From Heloderma charlesbogerti (Eukaryota > Chordata > Lepidosauria > Squamata > Helodermatidae), in the NCBI GenBank assembly GCA_026122225.1, contig JANEZZ010002061.1:682001-746000 (forward strand): a DNA stretch of 64,000 nucleotides, written 5' to 3'. The notes beneath the pieces are model-generated. The model made no database searches. It worked only from the letters and a program-made list of their open reading frames with translations, and was not told the DNA's origin. The translations under genes and the position numbers were made by a program. Shown here piece by piece: positions 1-9,663 of the stretch (positions are counted from its first letter, which is position 1; every line of letters starts with the position of its first letter).

Positions 1-1168
1 CCTATTTTACTTGTGTTGCTGTGTCCCATAAAGGTAGACCTCCCAAATGACTGTGACTTCACTCTGGATTTAAATTTGGTAGACATAAATCAAAGTTCAC
101 TTGTAAATTAAAGCAAGCAAGAAGTACCTCAAATCTCTCTAGCTGAATAAATAAAAATGTGTCACATTTATATCTTGCCCTTTCTGAGCTCACTCTTGCA
201 TTATTTGCCATAAATGAGCATAATGACTAGACCTGCTAGCACATAGTAGAATTCTTTGTGGCTGAAGAAGCTCTCTGGCATGTTGACTACATTGACTAGT
301 TATTATGGGATCTTGTTGAGATGGTTTCCAGGTTGCCAGTAATGAGTGTTGTCCTGTTAGTTGCAAAGAGATAAGGAAGTTTCACCTCTGGGTCACAGAC
401 TAGAATCAAGTGAAGTTCCAAGAGAAAATTTGTTGAGGGTTATTGATACCTTAGTAAATTTAGAAACAGCTGCTCTATTGCAACATGTTCTGTATGTGAG
501 TGCATTATCTATGGTATTGGCTGCTCTTTCTTGTCTCTGTGTGTGTGTGTATGTGTTTATTTGCAATTATAATAAAACAAAAGAGGAGAAACCTGCAAAC
601 AATAACACTGATAGCAAGAAGATAAGAAAAACAAGAATAAAAGCATATCTAATAACAGTAACAGTAACTGTTCACAACACCACTGATTTTTTTTAAAGGT
701 TCGACACTACTGTTTCAAATATATGTATTAATGTAAGTGGAACATATCTTTAAATGAGCATTCAGTTGAAATTGACAACTGTAAGATACGCAGCCAAATG
801 CAGCTAGAGCAGTAAGATCTTCAGGTCACTGAATAATAGACAGTGGGGGGTTTATCCTCTCAGGCTTGGAGTATAAGTTTCTTTGCAACTGTTAGGGGTC
901 TCACAGTCCACATTTTCTGTCCGTCTGTTAAGCCCCACATCATAGGTATTGGCTGCTCTCTGATGGAATTGCCTGACACGGCTTTTGTAAAGTGGCCTTC
1001 CCCAGCCTGATGGCCTCCAGATGTTTCAGGCTACAATTCCCAGCATTCCTGACTATTGGCCTTGCTGTCTTGGGCTAACTCTAAAACATCTGGAGGGAGC
1101 CAGTTTGGGGAAGGCTGCACAATAGGGGACTTGTAATCTTATGTTTTTGCGTGTTGTCTTCCCTCTAG
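1..1168 (+). other. TTBK1: TTBK1 intron (3' part) upstream of the first visible exon
   Basis: Non-coding sequence ending in a canonical acceptor (pyrimidine-rich tract, AG at 1167-1168). The upstream exon lies outside the window. It contains one palindromic hAT-like MITE (994-1118). A 111-codon open stretch at 361-696 has low-complexity GT-rich and Lys/Asn-rich content, no recognisable family and no splice signals that I trust, so I do not call it a gene. The remainder is A/T-rich with nothing else recognisable. Confidence 0.75.
994..1118. mobile_element. Palindromic hAT-like MITE, copy 1
   Basis: About 125 bp of imperfect inverted repeat. The left arm reads ccttccccagcctgatgg and the right arm ends in gccagtttggggaaggctgc. 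The core carries the family hallmark of an 'acaattcccag' block near the middle and 'aaaacatctggaggg' in the right arm. Nine further copies occur in the window, two with perfect 8-bp target duplications, which indicates a non-autonomous hAT-type element. This copy is divergent and shows no clear duplication. Confidence 0.65.
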
Positions 1169-1388
1169 TGTGGTTAACGTCACTCCAGTTCCTGGAGATT
1201 TACTTCGTGAGAACACGGAGGATGTTTTGCAAGGAGAGCACCTGAGTGACCAGGAGAATGCTCCCCCAATCTTGCCTGGCCGGCCAACAGAGAGCTTAGG
1301 CCAAGCTCCAAACATCGCCTTCAATGAAGGAGAGGTTTGGGAAGAGACAGATGTGAACCGCAACAAACTCAGGATCAGCATCAGCAAA
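1169..1388 (+). CDS. TTBK1: TTBK1 internal exon (post-kinase linker)
   Basis: Exon of tau-tubulin kinase 1, a CK1-superfamily Ser/Thr kinase of neurons that phosphorylates tau and tubulin. This exon lies C-terminal to the kinase domain, which is upstream of the window. The acceptor AG is at 1167-1168; base 1169 completes a split codon and the frame runs in full codons from 1170 to 1388. The donor is gtaaag at 1389, leaving phase 0. The peptide contains the family block [18 protein letters not shown], which I recognise from TTBK1/TTBK2 just after the kinase domain, preceded by an acidic linker with [11 protein letters not shown]. It joins the next exon without frame change to give [17 protein letters not shown]1 rather than TTBK2 is decided by the downstream exons. 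Confidence 0.92.
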
Positions 1389-1476
1389 GTAAAGTCCTTG
1401 ACATTTTTGAATGTGTACTATCCTTTTTGCCTTCCACCTGGTTTTAAACCCAAGAGATTGTGAAATTTTTCACGTT

Positions 1477-1509
1477 AATAAAGATCATGAATATAGTATT
1501 TCTAATAAA
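1477..1509 (+). terminator. TTBK1: Candidate intronic polyadenylation signals
   Basis: AATAAA occurs at 1477-1482 and again at 1504-1509, followed by GT-rich sequence (gtgagtgaattgtggggttg). They lie 89 and 116 bases after the exon donor. Reading through the donor reaches a stop at 1461-1463, just before the first hexamer, adding 24 residues. The arrangement suits intronic polyadenylation giving a kinase-only short form. It is sequence evidence only, and AATAAA is common in A/T-rich introns. Confidence 0.35.
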
Positions 1510-2569
1510 AAGTGAGTGAATTGTGGGGTTGAAGATGTCTTCACTTCACCATCCTTTAACTAGGCTTTCTGCAGGAAACAGAGCTCCAAATTTTGACCTT
1601 GTAGATTCACATATTGTATGGAATTATTCTTTCCTGCTTTATAAATAACCCATCAAACATGATAGTTCTTGGCATTTCTTTGATTAAGAGAGACAGTCTA
1701 CAATAAGTATTCCATAACTTCTGCATTGCTGAAACTGAGTGTGACATGACAATGTTTGCTGTGTTTGGCCAACTGCTCAAGGAACAAGAAGCTGAGGCAC
1801 AGAGGAGCCCGTGATCTCTGTGTATTTGGCCAAACATGACACATGCGCCACCGTGTACTCCTTTCACACTTTTTTTTTGGCATGGAGATTAATCTCTATG
1901 TCAAAAAAGTTACATTATGATTACGACTATCATTATTACAAAGACTGCAGACACAAAAAAGAAAACATATTTGCAATCCTGAAGAACGTGTACATACATC
2001 AATATCCATTTTATACCTATGCTTCCAGAAATTAATGAAAGGATACCATTCTACTGTAAATATTTATTTTTCATTTTTTCAATCCATTAGCCTTACAATT
2101 TTACTTAGCTTAGATAATTGATCTACTTGCCAAATTCTTCCAATTCATATAGGTTTTTTTTCATTCTGCCAATATTGTTGTTGCTGCCGCCTTTGGGTTT
2201 GAGATTTGAAATGAACGAGTAATGTACTTTTTGATACAGTTTGGTTACAGGGGTCAAGTAAAAATGAATTATAAAGAAGCTTGTGAGTGACATTAGCATT
2301 TTACGTAATACACCTCTAATTAAGAATACTGACTTCTATACCTGAATTGCCTGGATTTCTTGGTGCTGTTTTTCTTCCTGTAAGTGGAAAGAGAGTGGCT
2401 CACCGAAAGATCTCCTTCCCAACAAAACGTTGAGCTATAGTTGATATATTTAGTTGTTTGTTCAGTGTAATGTCAAAGGAGATACTCACAGAAGATTACA
2501 GTGGCTACCTCTGAACAGCCTGCATTGGAAAGTTGAAATTTCTTTTTGTAGAAACCACTGCTTTTTTTA

Positions 2570-3386
2570 ACTATTATTTATTACGTTTCTATACTGCCCA
2601 ATAGCCAAAGCTCTCTGGGCAGTTCACAAAAATTAAAAGCACAAGTACAGCATAAAAACAATATAAAATATAAAAGCATTAAAGCTACAGTGTAAAAGTA
2701 CAACCACCATAAAACCTAGCAGCAATGCGGAGATTTAAAATACAGTAACAAATTTAAAACAGCAGAGCTAAAAGACTAAAATGGTAAAATTCCTGGGAAA
2801 ATAAAAAGGTCTTCACCTGGCACTGAAAAGAGTATAATGTAGGTGGCCTGGCGAACCTCTCTAGGGAGCTCATTCCACAAACAGGGTGCCACAGCAGAAA
2901 AGGCCCTTCCTGCTAGCCACCCACCTCACTTCCAGGAGCTTCTGGAGAAGGACCACTGAAGGCTCTGGGCAGGTACATATAGGATGAGACAATCCTTCAG
3001 GTAACCTGGCCTCAAGCCATTTAGGACTTTAAATGTTAATACTAGCACTTTGAATCGGGCTCGGACATGGACTGGCAGACAGAGCTGCTGGAAAAGTACT
3101 AGCCTAATATGATCTCATTGGCCAGTCCCCATTAACAATCTCGCTGCCCTGTTTTGGACCAGCTGAAGTTTCCGGACTGTTTTCAAAGGCAGCCCCACGC
3201 ATTGCAGTAATCCAGACGAGAGGTTATTAGAGCATGGATAACTGTAGCTAGGCTATCTCTGTCCAGATAAGGGCATTTTTTGGTATATCATCCTAAGTTG
3301 ATAAAAGGTGCTCTGTGTCACTGAGTCCACCTGTACCTCAGGTGACAGTTCTGGGTCCAGGAGCACCCCCAAACTACGAACCTGAA
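2570..3386 (-). mobile_element. L2-clade LINE, 5'-truncated and decayed
   Basis: Minus-oriented copy. The LINE 3' end lies at the left (tttattacgtttctatactgcccaatagcc) and similarity runs rightward to 'caaactacgaacctga'. It aligns along its length with the better-preserved copy at 14288-15140, sharing blocks such as gggagctcattcca, ttaggactttaaatgttaa and ggaccagctgaagtttccgg. It covers the 3' UTR and the C-terminal part of the reverse transcriptase frame, which is broken here. Confidence 0.85.
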
Positions 3387-3824
3387 CCTGCTGCAATCTT
3401 CCATGACTACCTTCCTTGTCTGTTATACCGCTTACACAAGTAGACTATGCAGGAATAAAATATTGAAACTAGTCTGGCTAGTTGTGCCGAAAGAGGGTGC
3501 TGCAGGCTGCCATGATCCTGATCTGCCACCGTGCATGGGGGAACGTTCATTCCCCATGCATTCATTGTTCTGAATGTCTGGAGTCTCCCATTCGATTGTC
3601 CCATTAGGTTGTCCCATTGGATTGTGACTACTTGTTCTCTGTATAAATATATGATCAAGACAGCATAATACTGATTGCACTGTCTTGGGTGCAGTCTGCC
3701 AATTGATGATGTGTGTAAGATGGGATGCTAACTAGCACTGCCAGATGGTAGGCTGCATCACATTCATCACAGTGCCTTGTAGCTGGATTGGTGATGTTCC
3801 GTCTGGGTTTTCTCTCCCTTTCAG

Positions 3825-4000
3825 ACACAGTGTTTGGCAGAAGAAGATCAGAAAAGTGGTGTATGCCCCAGCTCTCCAGTGCGAGCTGCACCAGACTCCC
3901 CTACGACTCAAGGGCGCTCTCTGAGATACCGTCGTGTGAATAGCCCTGAATCAGAGCGCCTCTCCACTGCAGATGGGAAAGCAGATCAGCATGAGCGAAG
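3825..4000 (+). CDS. TTBK1: TTBK1 internal exon
   Basis: The acceptor AG is at 3823-3824 after a pyrimidine tract and the frame starts in phase 0. Its 58 codons plus two bases end before the donor gtttgt at 4001. The peptide includes [20 protein letters not shown] and [11 protein letters not shown], a Ser/Arg-rich block that is very strongly conserved in mammalian TTBK1 as I know it. The split last codon (ag|g) joins base 8659 to give ERRSRVDLP. The region is a disordered, basic, phosphorylation-prone linker; no domain is visible. Confidence 0.93.
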
Positions 4001-4137
4001 GTTTGTTTATTGTCCACAAGTGGCCTTTATGGTTTCTTGTTTATATAACTAGTCATAAGATCAAGGCAGTGGCCTTGGTAACAGGCATTTTGAAAACAAT
4101 GCAAAGCTTGGTGGCGAAAAACAGTTGAGTTTCCGCC

Positions 4138-4522
4138 TCATCAGGGGGCCCACTGACAAGAGCCCCTTGACCTGTTCCTCCTCTTCATCATTTCAACCTG
4201 CTTATTCACCCGCTTCTCGCTCTGGCCCAGAGAGAGTGAACAAACAGCAGTGAACATAAGAAGAACCATGCTGGATCAGACCAAGGCCCATGTAGTCCAG
4301 CATTCTGTGCATGCAGTGGCCAGCCAGTGGTGAGAAGGAGGAGTGGCAGCTGTGATTGCCTGCTTGCCCTATCGCTCTCACTTGGCCAGCAAGCAGAAAT
4401 GCTGAGGAAGAGGGGAGGCAGCAGCTAGCGACATTGGTGATGATGGAATAGGCTGACTATGCGGGGCAGGGGGGCATTGAGGGTGTCTTGTCCATGCCCC
4501 CCCGCAACCTGGAGTTGGCACT
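4138..4522 (+). mobile_element. hAT-like ~340-bp repeat, interrupted by a CR1-type 3' fragment
   Basis: Same family as 47844-48183 and 55110-55453: shared blocks are gcccactgacaagagcccct, ctctggcccagag and, at the end, ctggagttggcactg. Between 'cagtg' and 'tggtgagaaggagg' a 75-bp piece (about 4254-4328, reading ataagaagaaccatgctgga) interrupts it. That piece is the 3' end of the CR1-like LINE also seen at 37984 in minus orientation. Its flanks share 'cagtg', a possible target duplication. Confidence 0.55.
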
Positions 4523-6049
4523 GATGTCTTTCCTAATAGAATCATTGCTCCCCTTCTCCAGTGTTTTTCTGTTTGTCAACAAAGGTGGCTTAAGGTGACT
4601 CAGCCTCTCAAGAGCACTCTCCTGTATTCAGGCAGTAATGGAACAGGGCAACACAATGTATTTTTATCTAATAAAAATAAGCGTAGTAGCCATGGTTAAA
4701 GGTGTGCTGCTTTAACATCTGTGAGAGTTTTCTTGAGGTCAGGGAGAGTTTCCTTGAGATCTAGAAATCCAGGCCAGAAGAAGATTCCAGAAATCAAGAG
4801 GACATGTAATGTTGCTACGATCGGCTAATCACAGGGGAGAGAAATTCCCCACGATTTTATTGTTGGGGTTACTTAATAGTTTTTATTATCATCTACATCC
4901 CCAGTTGGCACTCCTATTGGTGGCTGTGTTAATTGGGGATATAGGAATTTCATGTTGAATATTTTAGGTATCAGATTTATATTAGTAACAGAACTGATTA
5001 TAAGCATTTTATTGCATATTACCATTCTCCCGAAGTATACAATAAAGAACTGGGGGGAAATATAATTTTAGGTGAATGTATACATCACCAATGCTTAGAC
5101 TTTCATATTATTCATGCCAGTCAGAGGTAACTTTTAAATCTATTAAACTCAATTGCTATTAGAATGAAAACCTAATAGCACTTTTTACTGTAAGACTCTT
5201 TAGTTCATATTATTTGCGTGTGTGTGAGGCGGGGGTGGGATAGGTTACACTTCTATCATTTTCCTTTTATATCAAGTTGTTACCAGTGGTTGGTAATTAT
5301 GACTTCTAACAAGTGGGACCTGCAAAAAAAATGTTGCAGCGTGGAGTGCTCCTGTTCAGGGATCCAGCCAGCCAGACCATGCCCCCTTCAAGGGTACTTG
5401 TTCATGTTTCATGTTTCCATGAATTCGTGTTTCCATTAGCTCTCTCCCCCTCCCCACCGGTTTTTCCATCCGCTCCCCCACCCCAGCAGACACACAGTGC
5501 TTTGTGGCTAATGAGCATGCGCAGTCCTCACTTGGCTGTTTATTTCCAACACTGTTGTTTCCCCAGAATTTACTTTTTCAAACCTTGGGATTCCCCCAAG
5601 CCTGCTGATACCTTCCTCTTGAGTGCAAATGGTAGTTCTGGCTGCATAAAGACTGGCACCTGGAGAATGAGTTTGCTGTTAGCATATTGAATGACAATCA
5701 CACAGCACCTTCTGCTGTAAGACTCTTCAGTTCATAACTTTGCTGAATCAGCAATTTGGACTGGATTTGTCTGTGCTGTGGCTTCAGACCGTGCTCAGAA
5801 TATCAGTAAAGATTGTTCAGCCATTTCAGAAGAAAGAGTCAAGAAACATCATCATTTTGCACTTAGGTTTTCACTTCTGAAATACTATTGCAATTGATTC
5901 TGAGTGAAGCGTGAGGACTTTCAACAATATTTTAAAGCAGAATGGGAAAGTGGTTCCAGTTGGTTCATCTGAATTATTCTTGGTTGTCAGAAAACAGAAA
6001 GCTGCTTTTAGACAATTACATTAAACAATGGCGTGTCTGGACAGGATGA

Positions 6050-6581
6050 TGTCAGGGTGGAAACTGAGCCGATAGAACCCCAGAGCAGTTCTGATTCTGA
6101 GGAGGATCAGCAATCTGTGGGAGAGGAGCCAGCTCATCCCACACAGGCACAGCAGCTGGCAGAGATTCCTCCTGCCAGCATTCCTGAGATAGATAGTGAT
6201 CCTAGCAGTGAGAAAGTGCGGGACGGGGGCTTGCTAGACGCTCGACGCAGACAGCGACAAGCAATGGAGGGCGCGGAAAGGAGGTGGAGCACCCATTTGG
6301 CGCGCAAGCAACGGCCGCCTCCCATGGACCCAAGGGAAAGAGGGAGGATCTCTCCCTAGCCCATAAATTCAGGGTCTTCAAGTGATTCTCCTTCAAACAG
6401 GGATCAACTGCCTACTCGGAGCATAGGCTACTCTGCTGTTCATTGCTTAGTCACTGGCGATTAGCATCTGAAAGAGTCATTAAATTGTAAAAGGATTAAA
6501 GCCTTGAAAAGAATCCTTTCGTCTGTGTCTTGAGTTGGCCACTGGAGTGTACTGAAAGAGGCTGCTAGGGCGCTCCTGACA
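6050..6581 (+). mobile_element. Solo LTR, family 1, copy A
   Basis: A 532-bp unit that begins TGTCAGGGTGG and ends GCGCTCCTGACA, the TG...CA ends and short inverted repeat typical of LTRs. It matches copies at 23359-24026 and 35396-35933. No internal retroelement domains flank it, so it is a solo LTR left by recombination. Its immediate 5-bp flanks (gatga / gacag) do not match; a gacag also occurs at 6040-6044. The first 300 bp are open in one frame and encode an acidic Ser-rich stretch (SSSDSEED). An ATTAAA near 6479 may be its polyadenylation signal. Confidence 0.8.
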
Positions 6582-6754
6582 GACAGTGAACAGGGATAGC
6601 AAGTAGCACGTTCAGGTACTTTGAATTGCCTCATATTTATGTTCAGAATGGACCCATCCCCTTTTTAAAAAATCTGGTGAGTGTGTAGGCCAGAGCTTGC
6701 TCATAGAAAACTGTGTGATCTGGGCTGATTTCAAGAGATCGTCATTGGCAATGT

Positions 6755-7110
6755 ATTTATTTGGATTCATATACCACACTTCAATAGATATTTCCAGGTT
6801 ATAAAGAGATGGAACAATAAATACATATAAGACATTGATAAATAAGACATTGATAAATAAAAGAACTGAATAAAAAGACAGCAGCATAAAATATCTCATT
6901 GGATTAAAAGGCCTGGGAAAATTTAAAAGGTCTTTGCCTGCCACTTAAAGGAGATCAGTGCTGGTGCCAGGCAATTACTCCTCCAGAGAGAATTCCATAG
7001 GCGAGGCACCATAACTCAGAATGCCCACTCCCTAGTCGCCATCCCCACCTCAGATGGCAGGGGCGCCTGCTGGAGGAAGCTCAAACAGGCATTGCTGTCA
7101 GGAGCCTTTA
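6755..7110 (-). mobile_element. Old L2-type LINE 3' portion
   Basis: Minus-oriented. The left part resembles the L2 3' UTR (tatttatttggattcatataccacac) and the right part resembles the inverted coding end (gagaattccataggcgaggcacc, ccacctcagatggcaggggc), parallel to 14560-14680. It is highly diverged, with no open frame of note. Confidence 0.55.
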
Positions 7111-8040
7111 AGAGCCAGTTTGGAGCAGCAGCAGAAAAAGGGTTGAACTACATGGTACCATAAAACCAGGGCTCTTGCTGAAAACAATTGTCCTGTGTGG
7201 AGCCTTCCCCTCCATTAATGAGCAAGTCAGTTCCCTTGTCCACATCCTGATGTCATTATTAGTGCACATTTCCCATCAGTGGTAGTTCTAGATTTCTGAT
7301 GATGTGTGATTCCACCCTAAGAGAGACAGGCAAGGAGAGGTTTCTGGAACGCAGTTGATAGGATAGGTATGGGAGACAAATAGGATGAGGCAAAAGAAGG
7401 CAGTGATGGAAGGCAGGCATGGCTAGGTGTATGCAGTGTGCACAGCCAAAGGTTTGAAAAGTCCAGTTGCATGCTGTCTTTGGTAGGAAGCATGAATCTA
7501 TACGTACATTCAAACAGCAGTTAACTTCTGTAATAGCTGCCAAAGCTAGAAATCATGTGCTTTGCCATGGACGCTCTTATCTCTCCGAAGAGAGTTAACT
7601 TTTATTGTGAGTACTTGTTAATCAGGCAGAAGCACTCTTTATTATTGCTATGCATGTTTTCAGGACCATGCCAAGGAATTAAAAGAAGGTTCTGGGGCTA
7701 AGCTTAGGTGAGCTCTTGCTCAGTCCTTTGTTCATCTATTAGTCATCAGATGCCCTTGATTGGAAAGCATCTCGAGACAATAGGTCAGTGGAAGCTGGTT
7801 GGATCCTAGCAGCTAAAATCTCCCAGGTCTGGGCCATGGGTCAGTTTAAGAATGAAAGTTATGAGCAGCAATTCCCTGGAATTATTCTGCTAGGAATGGC
7901 TATATCACCAGTTGCAAGTAAATGGACTTGATCGCCATTCTGATGCTTTGCACTTTAATTATACAAAACAAATATTTCACAAGGAGAGGAACGTATGACT
8001 AGGATGTACGAGAATTTCATTTCAGTCTGCAAATAACTAA

Positions 8041-8395
8041 AAAATGACCCATTCGCACCCCCTGAGGGGAGCGCATGCTCTCTGAAAATGTTCACAAAAT
8101 CACAAACTTGTTTTTGCAGTTGAAAAATGCCCATTTTAAGAAATGCAGTTTGAAGTGTGCATTTTAAAAAGAGTGCACTTTTTTAAAAAAATGCACATTT
8201 TAAAAAATTGCATTTTACACTTTAGTCAATGGAGGAAAAACAGAGTATTGAAAAAATGTCCACAGAAATATTCACTTTTCCTGTTTGAATGAACTGAAAA
8301 AAACAGGTTGCAAACAAGAATGGGAGCAAGTTGAACCAAGCTTTGAAGTGAAGTTCGAAGAATTTTAGCAAGCCCGAGCATCCCTGGTTCCCCTA
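8041..8395. repeat. Degenerate A/T-rich interspersed repeat
   Basis: Contains several imperfect iterations of a unit like aaatgcacattttaaaaa between about 8105 and 8215, in direct and inverted arrangement, followed by ttgaagtgaagttcgaagaatttt. The iterated inverted units suggest an old non-autonomous DNA transposon, but I cannot assign a family. Confidence 0.35.
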
Positions 8396-8658
8396 TCCCT
8401 ACATATGACCACTTGGAATATAACTAAGAAGTAGGGCTTCACTTTGTAATCGGCTTTAAGGACTTATTAAACAGCAGATCTTGCCTCATGGGAAATGCAT
8501 TCAAAAGATTTGTCAGCTCAGATTTTAGAAAACAGCCATCTTCTGCTGTCTTTGCCACATAAAATAGGAAGTATCTGTGTTACACTTGAATAATCCTTCA
8601 GACATAAATTTTGGGCTGACTTCTAGCTGGTCCCTTAGGATTTTTTATTTACTTTCAG

Positions 8659-9217
8659 GTCACGGGTGGATTTGCCTTGTTCTCCTTCACGGCTTGTGTG
8701 CTCTTCCCAGCCAGCGCAGATGCTGTCCATTGACACTGGCCAGGTAGACAGGCAGGCAAGTGGCAGGATGGATGTGTCTGCTTCTGTGGAGCATGAAGCC
8801 CTCAGCAACGCTTTCCGATCGGTGCCCCTGGCTGAGGAAGAGGACTTTGACAGCAAGGAATGGGTTATAATTGATAAAGAAACAGAGCTGAAGGACTTCC
8901 ACCCTGGTGCTGAACCAAGCACATCTGGAACAACAGATGAAGAGCCTGAGGAACTGAGGCCCATCGAGGAAGGTGAGGAGAGAAGGAGACTGGGGGCAGA
9001 AGCAGCAGTCAGGCCGAAAATACATGATGGGAGAACCCGGGGTATGCAGCCTGTGGCTGAGGAGGACAGTTCCCACAGACACGAAGGGCTTTGTCAGACA
9101 GTATCTGACAGCAAACACGAACAGCAGCCTGGAAGCCCCACGCAGTCCCCCTTATATTCAGCACCAGCTATCCGACAGCGGAGACGAGAATCGGAACCTA
9201 CTGGTCCTGAGAGACAG
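8659..9217 (+). CDS. TTBK1: TTBK1 internal exon (conserved acidic core)
   Basis: The acceptor AG is at 8657-8658. Base 8659 completes the split Arg codon and 186 full codons follow to 9217, leaving phase 0 before the donor gtaaga. It encodes the most conserved part of the TTBK tail: [20 protein letters not shown] followed by the [20 protein letters not shown] block and [15 protein letters not shown], then a variable acidic and Gln/His-rich linker ending [13 protein letters not shown]. All of these I recognise from TTBK1. Alternative joins after PERQ are discussed under the hydrophobic read-through tail and the exon at 19642; the full-length protein continues at 40399. Confidence 0.95.
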
Positions 9218-9310
9218 GTAAGACATGCAAAAGCAACACTGCTCATCCATTTTGCTGTAGTTCTCATCACTGTGGTGTGCATCTACCTTAGCAAAGTCAT
9301 CTTTATCTAG
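9218..9310 (+). CDS. TTBK1: Candidate read-through C-terminus of TTBK1 with hydrophobic tail
   Basis: If the donor at 9218 is not used, the frame runs on for 30 codons to a TAG at 9308-9310. After a short basic spacer (VRHAKA) the added peptide is a continuous hydrophobic segment, [18 protein letters not shown], then SKVIFI at the very end. That matches a tail-anchor membrane segment placed at the extreme C-terminus. A consensus AATAAA with a GT-rich follower lies 184 bases downstream. The donor itself is a good consensus, so this form would need intronic polyadenylation. It could equally be chance hydrophobicity of T-rich intron sequence; no transcript is in hand. Confidence 0.35.
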   Translation, partial: VRHAKATLLIHFAVVLITVVCIYLSKVIFI

Positions 9311-9493
9311 GCAATCCCCTTGCCCCCTGCTCCGCCACACACAAATCTAGTATACAGAATGTGAATCTACTTCTAACCCTACTGCACTAGATTCCAGAGA
9401 TATGTTATCAGTATTAGAAGGACGGCACCAGGGACAAGGACATTAAATTAACACCTCCGTCAAAAGTGGGTCCACATGAACCCTTTTGGTGCA

Positions 9494-9499
9494 AATAAA
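9494..9499 (+). terminator. TTBK1: Candidate polyadenylation signal for the read-through isoform
   Basis: AATAAA 184 bases after the read-through stop at 9308-9310. It is followed after about 12 bases by gcacagttgttgagtgtcag, which supplies a CA cleavage candidate and a GT-rich downstream element. It lies in unique sequence just before a CR1 3' fragment that begins near 9534. Confidence 0.4.
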
Positions 9500-9533
9500 T
9501 CTTTGAGCACAGTTGTTGAGTGTCAGATGTTCA

Positions 9534-9663
9534 TTCCTATAGGTTGAGTCAGACTGGGAGGAATTGCTTTAAAGCATTGCTCAGGGACACTTTAAAATGG
9601 ATTCCTGCACTGAGCAAGGCTTGATGGCCTAAATGGCCCCTTCCAACTCTATGAGTCTATGAA
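9534..9663 (+). mobile_element. CR1 LINE 3' end fragment
   Basis: Ends in the CR1 3' signature: ggcttgatggcctaaatggc, then ccccttccaactctatgagtc and tatgaat, close to the tandem 'attctatg' terminus of CR1 elements. Plus-oriented and strongly 5'-truncated. Confidence 0.65.

Larger units (their letters stand above)
1389..3824 (+). other. TTBK1: TTBK1 intron with an L2 LINE insertion
   Basis: Donor gtaaag at 1389, acceptor tttcag ending at 3824. It holds two AATAAA hexamers just after the donor (1477-1509) and a degraded L2 copy at 2570-3386. I see nothing recognisable in 1510-2569 or 3387-3824 beyond A/T-rich unique sequence. Confidence 0.85.
4001..8658 (+). other. TTBK1: TTBK1 intron with hAT-like, LTR and L2 insertions
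   Basis: Donor gtttgt, acceptor tactttcag ending at 8658. It contains a composite hAT-like repeat (4138-4522), a solo LTR (6050-6581), an old L2 3' portion (6755-7110) and a degenerate A/T-rich repeat (8041-8395). The stretches 4523-6049 and 7111-8040 show no recognisable element; open frames there are short and lack family similarity. Confidence 0.85.

Noticed and set aside
361..696. 111-codon open frame with a hydrophobic stretch
   Set aside because: Starts at TTG, contains GT-repeat-derived residues, matches no family and has no convincing splice or promoter context; it lies in a TTBK1 intron.
5313..5690. 125-codon open frame
   Set aside because: No recognisable domain, lies in intron sequence, no splice phase compatible with TTBK1 neighbours that I trust.
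6033..6359. 108-codon acidic open frame as a host gene
   Set aside because: Lies in an LTR found three times in the window; no promoter or splice evidence for a host protein.
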